A stretch of DNA of 64,000 bases, taken from Diphasiastrum complanatum (Eukaryota > Streptophyta > Lycopodiopsida > Lycopodiales > Lycopodiaceae). The stretch is taken from NCBI GenBank assembly GCA_029204225.1, contig CM055096.1, positions 60,056,957-60,120,956 of the forward strand, written 5' to 3'. The notes under the pieces were generated by a model. It was not told where the DNA came from. It worked only from the letters and a program-made list of their open reading frames with translations, and searched no databases. Of this stretch, positions 1 through 8,157 are shown piece by piece. The position numbers were made by a program, and so were the translations under genes. Numbering within the stretch: the stretch's first letter is position 1; each line of letters opens with the position of its first letter.

Positions 1-470
1 GGCAAGGGAACTTAAGCAATAAAGAGAGAGATGGCTTCAAATAGGATGAGTCACTCATGGCATGCATGGGAGCATCATCAATTTCTATGGAGGAAGATCC
101 TTGGTGGATTGAGAGTGGGGTGAGCTCACATGTCACAAGGCAAAGGGAGTATTTCTCTTTTTTTTCATCATGTTCCAAGAAGTCTATTCTTGTTGTGAAT
201 GGTGCTCAATGTGAGATTCATGGGATAGGAAGCATTCTTATTTGGCGTGAATCTAGGAGGAGAGCAAAGTTTCAAAATGTCTTGTATGTTCCTTCAATGT
301 CTAGAAACTTGTTGAGCGTGAGTCCATTGATTAACAATGGATGCAATGTCAAGTTTGATTACAATGCTTGCTTTATCATCAGGAATGGAAATATCATTGC
401 CAAAGATATTAGAGATGGTAGTTCTTTCAAACTCAATTTTTGCGTGAGAACCAATCACAATTTGATGTGA
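1..470 (+). pseudogene. Copia gag/protease fragment (5' part outside window)
   Basis: The translation from about 57 contains DPWWIESG followed by SHVT and, further on, a V-L-Y-V-P-S-M-S-R-N-L-L-S-V-S stretch. This is the arrangement of the Copia aspartic protease and the segment after it. The family A polyprotein in this window has WWIDSGATSHMT at the same point. The catalytic Asp is replaced by Glu here, so the protease should be inactive. The frame closes at 470. No GAG-pre-integrase or integrase follows; the coding sequence after it is unrelated to pol. It is a relic, read with good confidence from motif order. Confidence 0.75.
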
Positions 471-763
471 TGGAAGTCAAGGAAGAGCTTGTTTCGCAAG
501 GGGAGAAATTAGAGCATTCAACTCTCAAGTCCATGGATGTTGGCTTTGATGTTAGTGTCAAGAATGATGTTTCTTGTGCAAATGGTAGTGTCTCTAATGA
601 TGTTGATGTCAAGGAGCTTGCAAGGATGAAGGAAGAGCACCAAGAAGAAGGAAGTGTGTCAAGGGTTGAGGAGGAGGTGGTTTCTTCATCCCAAGAAGCT
701 CTTCAAGAGGCAAGGCCGAGCCTTTGTGGCTCACACTTCATGGAAAAGAGAAGCAATTTTTAG
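440..763 (+). CDS. unrecognised acidic ORF joined to Copia protease fragment
   Basis: I do not recognise this 107-residue frame. It overlaps the end of the Copia protease fragment by about 30 bases and continues in another frame. It is rich in Glu, Val, Ser and Asp (E-E-V-V-S-S-S-Q-E type runs) and has no cysteine knuckle or membrane segment. Its position, immediately after a Copia protease where GAG-pre-integrase and integrase should be, suggests passenger sequence inside a non-autonomous Copia element. It may be continuous with the next ORF through a frameshift around 724-763. It could equally be a chance ORF. Confidence 0.35.
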   Translation: MRENQSQFDVMEVKEELVSQGEKLEHSTLKSMDVGFDVSVKNDVSCANGSVSNDVDVKELARMKEEHQEEGSVSRVEEEVVSSSQEALQEARPSLCGSHFMEKRSNF

Positions 764-1191
764 GTGGTATCTACTCCAACACATTCCTTTTTGCTTTCCT
801 TCTATCATTTGATGAGTCACTTTGCTTAGATGAGATTTTGCATGATGTCTCTTGTAAGAACATATCCTATGTTCTTAATGGCTTAGAATTGGTTCTAAAT
901 CAATTGGAAAGCAAATGGCTATGTCATCAAATGTATGCTCTTGGATCTTGTAAGAGCAAAAATGTGTTTCCCATTTATGGTGTAAAAAATTGTGTTTTTT
1001 GTAAACTCATTATGAGAATAAGTGAATCATTCTCCAAGGACAGTTATATCCATAATGATATATTTAGCCTCATTAGATATGAGATTAGCATGGTAACCAA
1101 GCATGAAGATATGATGCAAACTCTTTCTTATTATAACATGCATAGTCTTGCCAATCTTGATGTGCCTAATGTGTACTTTTTACACGTGTGA
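724..1191 (+). CDS. unrecognised 155-residue ORF, possible passenger of a non-autonomous Copia
   Basis: The product is unknown. The frame is open for 155 codons, starts inside the preceding ORF in another frame, and has a hydrophobic N-terminal stretch (T-F-L-F-A-F-L-L-S-F) followed by a Cys/Leu/Ser-rich body. It ends exactly where an LTR-like block with an ACACGTGT core begins (about 1168-1193). That layout (protease, unknown ORF, LTR) resembles the family B elements near 23.7-35 kb and 50.8-60.7 kb. It has no resemblance to integrase, RT or RNase H. The length in an AT-rich region is modestly above chance expectation. Confidence 0.35.
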   Translation: MWLTLHGKEKQFLGGIYSNTFLFAFLLSFDESLCLDEILHDVSCKNISYVLNGLELVLNQLESKWLCHQMYALGSCKSKNVFPIYGVKNCVFCKLIMRISESFSKDSYIHNDIFSLIRYEISMVTKHEDMMQTLSYYNMHSLANLDVPNVYFLHV

Positions 1192-1480
1192 GGACATCTC
1201 AAACAATCTGAATGGTCTCCTAAGATGTGTGTGATTGCACATAGATCTATCTTGCAAAAGATACAAGCAATCTAGCTCCAAAAATCTAAGGCAAGAGCAC
1301 TGTACACATGCATCTATCACTTACCATTCATCACACATAATGAGAGGCAACTTTGAATGAAAAAAACTAAGTATAAAATCGGCTTGCTCTTGGGTAGAGA
1401 GATAATGCTATATCAAGCTCTCGGATAGAGAGAGAATGTGAAAAATAATCTAAGTGTTGGAGCATGCAACCTCCAAATCC
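1168..1480 (+). repeat. LTR-like block, arm 1 of an inverted pair
   Basis: From the TGTACTTTTTACACGTGTGA segment onward this block matches, with many substitutions, the reverse complement of 2225-2546. Shared landmarks in the same order are the ACACGTGT-type palindrome, a TGTGATTG segment, AAGCAATCTA, AAGGCAAG, AAAAAACTAAGT and a CTTGCTCT..GGGTAGAGAGA segment. The CACGTG-type palindrome is also found inside the Copia LTRs elsewhere in the window, so an LTR origin is likely. The LTR may continue to about 1790, but no TG/CA boundary was found. Confidence 0.5.
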
Positions 1481-1798
1481 CTCATAAAAAAATTAAGTGT
1501 AGACTCAATCTCACTCTCACTCATAGTAGCGCAAGATCCATGAAGAGTGGTAATGGAGTGCAATGATTGGACCTTTCTAAAATCACCTCTTATTTTGATT
1601 GGACTACCTACATGCCACCTCTTACAACGATTGGACCATTTTGGTGCATCTTACAATATGATTGGTCCAAATTGACAAATGAAATCAAGAGGTGCTATGT
1701 CACTAGACCTCTACCATCAAGCCAAGTGTAAGTAGTCTACACTATCACGAGCTAATCCAACTCTAAATTTAGCCTAATCACTTATTTACAAGTGTACA

Positions 1799-2204
1799 AT
1801 GAGTGGTTTTCATAGAGGACCCCCAAACCTCAACATAGATGACTTTTACAATTTCAAATCTAATTTTCAAGATCTTGGTAACATGATGATATATCTTTGT
1901 GATCCTTTTGAGTTAAGGAGGACTCTTGATTTCCTTATGGAGTTGCAACTATTTTCAAGGAGGAGGAGCTTTTGTATCAACCATATGCTTCAAGGATGGA
2001 GCAAATTATTGGAAAAAGTGCTCAAATGGTGGAAAGCTTCTCAAGATGCTTGGAGATAGTTCTCATTCAAAGAAGCCTTGTCATGGCTATGGTGATGCTA
2101 CTTCAAACTCAAATTTATTGGCTAGTTTTTCTCAGCAAAAATCAGGCCAAAATCAATGGGGTTCAATCAGTCTAGAGCATTTCCTCATGCGAGACTCGTG
2201 CTAG
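1799..2204 (+). other. short overlapping ORFs between the inverted arms, unrecognised
   Basis: Two overlapping frames (1799-2059 and 1926-2204) lie between the LTR-like arms. The first begins MSGFHRGPPNLNIDDFYNFK and could be a broken gag-like N-terminus by position, just inside an LTR-like block, but no zinc knuckle or known gag motif is visible. No function can be assigned. Confidence 0.2.
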
Positions 2205-2224
2205 TACTATATGGAAGAGCTCTC

Positions 2225-2546
2225 TCATGGTACATATGGTTTTTTTGAGAGCTCATAAAAAATGGAGGATTTCTCTTATATTCTCTCTCTACCCGAGAGC
2301 AAGGGCTCTCTCTCACTCTTTGTATGTGTTTGGAACTTAGTTTTTTCCATGCTCAATGTTTGGTTTGAGTGAGAAAGTGTGTGTGATCATTGATGAATGC
2401 TTGTGTGCACTTGCCTTGAAAATTGTCTAGGTAGATTGCTTGGTACAATCAAGTGATAGTTTCATGTACAATCACATCCACCTTAGAAGATCAAACACAT
2501 TGGTTTGTGAGCCTTCACACATGTGAAAAAGTACACACGAGACATA
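2225..2546 (-). repeat. LTR-like block, arm 2 of an inverted pair
   Basis: This is the inverted partner of 1168-1480. It contains CTTCACACATGTGAAAAAG at 2513-2531, a near-palindrome of the kind seen in the Copia LTRs. The arms face each other across about 0.75 kb, so two LTRs of oppositely oriented elements are juxtaposed, or one was inverted by rearrangement. The divergence indicates an old event. Confidence 0.5.
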
Positions 2547-2569
2547 TATGTTTGATAGGACCTCAATCA

Positions 2570-3775
2570 TGTGTCTATAATATAAGTACAAATCCTCTTT
2601 GCTTTACAAGTGCATGCACTAGATTGTGAGTTGTAGAGGAATCCCTTTGCATGGGTCAGTTATGAATGACTCTAGTTTTTCTTATTTACACATCCTTTTA
2701 TCATATGACATATCTCCTTACTCTCCACCTCTATTGGAACGTCCTATTAACCATCTATATAGTGTTATTAGGTCACGTTTGTCGGATCTTTGCCATTCCT
2801 TGCTTTTTCAAGGACCACAATGTAACTCATAATCAATTAATTATAGTTTATGTTGTCTGCCAAGATTATGCTTGGTAGCTGTCAACCAAAAATCTACCCT
2901 CTTCAATCTCAAATCTACTAACAAAAATGCAAATATATTTCCGACTCATTTAATTGCTTCTTGTACAAAGTATTGACATGGTCTCAATATCGCACACATA
3001 TTTTTTACAAGACCTTCTTTGGGCCAAACTGAGGGGCTCAAACGAATATTAGATTGAAGATGTAGCTTATACTAAAATAAATAGCAAGGCAAAAAAATAG
3101 TTTACACTCTCATCTCCCTATTGCCTACTCTCTTTAAAGATCAAGGTTTTTGGAAATGGCTTGAAATATTATGCACCATTGCGATTGCATCTAAATTAGT
3201 ACAATAATTTGTGAATCTAGTTGAAGTCAAGGTCATATTTGCTTTACTACTTTTCTAGCAATGGTCACGATGACACCTTTGGTTCTAGTTGTTTTTTGTC
3301 TAATAACTTTTTTAGTTAAAAAAGCACGTGTAATCATGTTTAATCATGTTTAATCACGTGTAATCATGTTTAATCTTTTCAAGACAACTAATCATGTGTG
3401 AACATTTGGTCTTTGTTGCTACTGGTTGTATATACACTTGTAGCATATTAATTTACATGTTTGCTCAACTTGTTGAATGCTCGAGGTATTTGTTTACTCA
3501 ATTAGTGCATCGACCCCAGGGACAAACTACATGCAAAAGAACTGAGTTCTTAGATCCATTGTAAATTATTGCAACCAAGATCGATGTAGTTAACCTAAAA
3601 ACTATTGTGATAGAGACAAGAACATTTGATAGAGACAATCTTATTTTGACAAATGGAAAAAGTGGGCATGCTCTACTACTAGTACCTTTGTGATCGTAAT
3701 CATTGAGATCTTAAAATGCCAGTGCATCACCTTACTAATATGTGTTGGGTGTGTTTTGTAAACCCTTTGTAACAG
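2570..3775. other. AT-rich intergenic DNA, no gene seen
   Basis: Short ORFs occur, but none carries a recognisable motif. The only structured item is a short tandem repeat at 3327-3378. I searched by eye for the PIWI and PAZ motifs expected upstream of the Argonaute exon at 3776 and found none. Confidence 0.5.
3327..3378. repeat. short tandem repeat, units of about 11 bp
   Basis: Four to five imperfect copies of GTTTAATCATG / GTGTAATCATG lie in a row, one with a CACGTG variant. No gene is attached. Confidence 0.6.
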
Positions 3776-3993
3776 CGACACCAACATATTATGCTCATCT
3801 TGTGGCTGAACACCTTCGAAAGCTTATGATTCCCAAGGCATCTCCTGAAGCTCCACAAGCTTCAACATCGGCCGGTGCATCCTCGTCTTCTAGAAACCCT
3901 TTATTGGATTCAATCACTACGAGTGAGCTACAATACCAATTCGAACTTCCATATTTGAATCAAAAAATTTTTGATAGCATGTTTTTCTGTTAG
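3776..3993 (+). pseudogene. orphan last exon of an Argonaute gene, AGO4/6/9-like C-terminus
   Basis: The frame reads TPTYYAHL near its start and ends in DSMFFC followed by a stop. Plant Argonautes have P-x-(Y/C)-YAHLAA just after the last intron and end in MFYC (AGO1 type) or SMFFC (AGO4/6/9 type), so the ending points to the siRNA-directed DNA-methylation clade. In between is a Ser/Ala-rich linker, as usual there, and L-P-x-L before the end. A good splice acceptor (TTTGTAACAG) precedes 3776, matching the conserved intron position. About 71 residues are present. No upstream PIWI exon is visible in the preceding 1.2 kb or elsewhere on this strand, so this is probably a detached fragment or pseudogene. 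A very long upstream intron leading out of the window is the alternative. Confidence 0.65.
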
Positions 3994-5439
3994 CATGTAA
4001 TTTAACCAATATTTATGTAGAGTTTATTAAGAACCATAGAAGTAATGTTTTCACATGATTCCTTATGGCTGACACAACTGCGAACATTAGCGGTGTTTAA
4101 AGTTTGTTGTTGAGATCAATTCACTGATACACTTGAAGTTTTTATGGTACATGTATACAATGAAGATTCTGGACTTGCAAATGTACTAAGCACTTACAAT
4201 TTTATATCAATACTTTTGCTTTTCACCAAATCTTGGCATTATAAAGTTTGTAATGATTGATCTCCTCATAAAGAAAAAAAGTTTGTTGCATTAGTTTAGT
4301 AAGAGGTCGCTCTCATTGAGCACTTGAAATCAGTTTGATATCATTCTAGAATAGCTTATTAAACCCATTTTAACTTACAAATTTGCACGCTTCAACTACA
4401 ATTTGTAATTTCTACTGACCTCTAAAAGCTAAAAACGTTTAAAGGAAAAACTTATATTAGTAGGAATTTGATGATGAAACTAAATCTATCCACTGAAGAC
4501 AACATTGACAATAATTTGTTTCTGGAGCCACTCGTGATAAAATATCAACTTGACCTCGTACCGTCACAATATATTTACTAAGGTAAAAAAACAAAGATCC
4601 GTTGTGTTAAAGTTGTTCAATTCTCAAAGGTCATTTACAACCATCTGCTCATGAAAGAGATACCCAACAAATGTGTAAACTTGGATTGAGATATTTTTCT
4701 AGAACACTTGCATGATAACTATTGATTAAGAAGGAAACTTAGGCTAGTAGTGCATGTATGATTGAGAATTAAGTGGTATTTTATTTGGCATATGTTTTGG
4801 AATCTTTGATGGGGTCAGTTAAAGTTCCTTAGGATATGCAACCAAGTCTAGTCCTTAGAAAATATGCTAGATACAAAATTTCAATCCAAAAGAAGAGTGC
4901 ACAATGTACATTTTTGCTAAGGTAATAGCTCAACTAATCTTGATATAACCTTGAAATGTATACTGCCAAAAATAATAGTAAATTTAAATGGTCATAGTTG
5001 CAACTAGATGCGTTTTCAAAGGTTTAAAACTCATTAAGAAATTCCATCATTTAAAACTTTTTGTAGACATTGATTTTGGAAATGTGTGTTTTTTTTTAAA
5101 GTATTGTTTAGAGATCTCCAAAGAGAGTCATGAGACTCTTTGGGCCTACAAAGGGGACCTAAATGTCATGTACTTTTAGTACATCAATGTTTATCAATGC
5201 ATTATAATATCACAGTAAGCTTTGTAGGCCCAAAAGGAGCTATTAGCCCTAAAAATAAGGCGATTCCTTCTTTTTGGTGTTGGAACTCACTACAATAAGA
5301 ACAAAAAGTGTTCAGTTCAATGAGCTGAATATTGTCATCAGTATTTCTAAAGTACCCCCATTTCTAAGTTGTGTTATTGTTGTTTTTTTTGTTACTTTTA
5401 AGACTTTATAACTTTTCTGTTCGACCTCAAATTTTAATG
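3994..5439. other. AT-rich DNA, no gene seen
   Basis: No ORF here carries a recognisable domain; the 63-codon frame at 4988-5179 looks incidental. The 5' LTR of the Gypsy element that follows should lie here if it survives, but I could not find a copy of its 3' LTR. Confidence 0.5.
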
Positions 5440-5451
5440 CTATAAAAAGTA

Positions 5452-5851
5452 TACGTGTTCTATATGTGGTGATTTACAAGCTGAGCACATTCATTACATC
5501 CATCGATTGATAACACTCATAACTAAATTTCAACCAAATCCTACAGCCACAATTTTCATTTATCTCAATAGATTCATTCATTTGGGGCCAGTAAAAATTT
5601 CTAATAGTAAAGAATTAGACCTTGATAGGCCTACTGAAAAATATTATGATGTTGATATCAGTTCAGAAGCTAAAAAGCTTTTAGACGAAGAAACTAGAAA
5701 AGTTAAGAAAGTAACATTTTCAGATCCAGTTATAAGTAGTGAGATACCTAGAGATCCATCGCCACTTAGAAACCGTTCTTATGATATAGTGGAGGACCTT
5801 GTCTCCAGAATGCCCAATATAACTTTTAAACAGTTATTAGACGATAATTAG
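5452..5851 (+). pseudogene. Gypsy-1 gag C-terminal/pre-protease region
   Basis: A partial zinc-knuckle-like string (CSICG then a His cluster) is readable near 5452-5495. From 5507 a 114-codon frame follows with a charged segment (acidic, then K-V-K-K-V-T-F) and ends Y-D-I-V-E-D-L-V-S-R-M-P-N-I-T-F-K-Q-L-L. The pattern of an I/L-x-E-D/E-L segment, then P-x-x-I-S/T and a Q-L-L is typical of the stretch just before the protease in plant Gypsy elements. Two in-frame stops follow immediately. Function is inferred from position and pattern only. Confidence 0.5.
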
Positions 5852-5945
5852 TATTAGAAGAAAGAAATTAAGCAATTTTTGAAAAAAAAAAAAAGAAGAA
5901 GCAAAATTACCATGAGTCAATGTAGGATTAGTTAATTACGGTGAT

Positions 5946-6300
5946 GAAGGTCAACCCGAGATTCAGGTAGTAATCAATGGCTACATTTTAGATAGTGTGC
6001 CCATAGATTATGGATCTAGCGTGAACATAATGAATGAAGAAACAACATATGAGTTAGGCATTCATCATAGAATAGCACCCACATTAAGACATCTAAGGTT
6101 AGTTGATGCAACTAGAAGATCACCAATAGGAGAATTGTCCCAAGTTATAGTTTATATTGGGGACCATAAGTTTCTTATGGATTTTATAATATTAAGAACT
6201 ACAAAATAATCGTCGTACAAAGTGTTATTAAAACGACCATGGCTCTACCAGGCCGATGTCATAACCCACTGGAAGAAAAAGGAGATTACCTTCAGAGACC
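5946..6300 (+). pseudogene. Gypsy-1 retropepsin domain, first copy
   Basis: The frame reads PIDYGSSVNIM, the degenerate counterpart of the retropepsin active-site block (D-S/G-G-S-S-x-N-I/L). L-V-D-A, P-I-G-E-L and finally RPWLYQADVITHW follow, the standard C-terminal block of Gypsy proteases (L-G-R-P-W-L-x-x-A). The active-site Gly is Tyr here (DYGSS for DSGSS/DGGSS), so catalysis is doubtful. A stop lies at 6207-6209 and the RPW block is in another frame. A second, diverged retropepsin follows directly. Confidence 0.7.
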
Positions 6301-6459
6301 ATATGGAGACACCGATGGGGAAAAGTCACCAAAGACACCAATATTATGGGAAAAGGATAAGTACGAAGGTGAGACACCTACATCATCCTCGAGCTATACT
6401 TCAGAGGATGAAGGGCTTCAGTCCATAAGGACGGAGGACGGGGAGAGGTTTGTCACACT

Positions 6460-6860
6460 AAGTATACTTGCATACAGTAATAAAGTAGAATATGTAGATA
6501 GAGGAGATTGTGGAGTTCCAGAGATTAGTGCTATTATAGGAGACCAGACTATAGATCGAATACTAATAGACTCAGGATCCAGTATCAATTTAATAACAGA
6601 AACAATGGTTAAGGAATTAGGACAAGAAAACCAGATATAGCCTATCACTTACCATGAAATCCATTTAGCAGACGCATCCAAATGCATACCAGTAGGTGAG
6701 CTAAAAGGTATTAGCGTAGTATAGAGACATAGACATTTGTTATGAATTTCTTTGTCATAAACCCAGTAGATACACCACCATATTCAATATTATTTGGAAG
6801 ACCATGGCTATATCAAGCAGATGCTATTATAAGCTGGTCTACCAAATAGCTATTTCCAAG
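6460..6860 (+). pseudogene. Gypsy-1 retropepsin domain, second copy
   Basis: This domain has an intact-looking active-site block LIDSGSSINLI (about 6568-6600), then L-A-D-A, P-V-G-E-L and FGRPWLYQADAIISW at about 6796-6840. Stops at 6638-6640, 6722-6724 and 6847-6849 break it. Both domains have the same order of landmarks but clearly differ in sequence, so this is an old tandem duplication or a fusion of two related elements rather than a recent duplication. Confidence 0.7.
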
Positions 6861-7019
6861 CATTCTCACAGCCAGTCCAATAGGGGATCACCTTTTGAGA
6901 TGGGGTGAGGAGTTAGCCAGACCTGCTGAATCCTGGATCAATTTCATAGAATTTTTTACAGCACCAGATTAATCCTGAACATTTTAATAAACAGCAAAAA
7001 ACTGTTTTTCTTTCAAAAG

Positions 7020-8157
7020 TAGGACCTTATATGATTATAAATAAAATATTCTATAAACTAGGAGCTGACGATAGTCTTTGCCGATGTTTAGAACCAACCG
7101 AGATGACCACTATAATAAGTGCATTACATGAGGAAGATTCGGGGGGTCACTATGCTCTTAAAAATACTGCAAGGAAGATCCTTAATGCTAAATATTGGTG
7201 GCCTACCGTCTATAGAGATGTTGAAATATTCATTCAGAAATGTGATGCTTGTCAGAGGATGGGGAAACCCAGCTTCACGACGCATTGGCCGCTTACTCCA
7301 ATTATTCCCTTAGCGCCTCTTGAGAAGTGGGGGATATATTTTGTAGGGCCTATCAAACCAATCACCCATTAAACTCGTCGACGTTACATTCTTGCTGCCA
7401 CGGACTATGCTACCAAGATGGTAGAGGCCGAAGCCACAGTTAAGAACGATGCTAAGACTGTAGCAAAGTTTTTATTCCAAAACATTATCATGCAATATGG
7501 ATGTCTCTTAGAACTCGTTAGTGATAGGGGAACCCATTTTCTTAATCAGACCATCGAGGCCATGTTGTCATATTTTTCTATTACGCATCGCCAAACCACT
7601 CCATATAATCCAAAAGTGAATGGGCTTACGGAGCAGGCAAACGGAATTTTGTGTAAAATTTTGAATAAAGTAACGGAAACGCATTCTTCTGATTGGGATC
7701 AAAAGTTATCATCTGTCTTATGGGCATACAGAACTGTTAAAAAGATCACAACTAGGCAGACTCCATACTATCTTGTGTATGGAATGCATCCCATACTACC
7801 AATAGAATTTGAAGTTCCGACATTTTGTATTAGTAATGAAGAGCAAATGGATGAACATGATAGTCTCCGAGAGCGGATGATATGATTTTTGACGCAAATG
7901 GAAGAGGATCGTCGTTTTTCATTTATCGAGACTGAACGAGTTCAAAATAAAGTAAAAGAAATTTTTGACCAATCCATTATAAAAATCAAACGAGGGGACT
8001 ACATGCTTCTGTATGATAATAGACACATGTTGTTTCCTAGGAAATAACATACTAGATGGATGGGACCTTACAAAGTCATAGAAGTTTTTAACAGTGGATC
8101 ACTTCGGTTAGCCGATCTTGAAGGACATTTCGCTGGTTTACTATTACGAGCATCATG
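7020..8157 (+). pseudogene. Gypsy-1 integrase (zinc-binding, core and C-terminal regions)
   Basis: The H2C2 zinc-binding domain is clear at 7031-7372: H-E-E-D-S-G-G-H-Y, then W-W-P and C-D-A-C-Q-R. The catalytic core follows: the first Asp region is altered (YFVGPIKP), the second Asp block reads SDRGTHF (about 7533-7553), and the Glu block is near Y-N-P-K-V-N-G-L-T-E-Q. The C-terminal part (about 7905-8157) has RGDYMLLYDNR, a K-x-T-R-W-M-G-P-Y-K-V-I-E-V-F block and a stop. The enzyme would insert element DNA into the host genome. Stops at 7369-7371, 7883-7885 and 8044-8046 make it non-functional. Confidence 0.85.
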
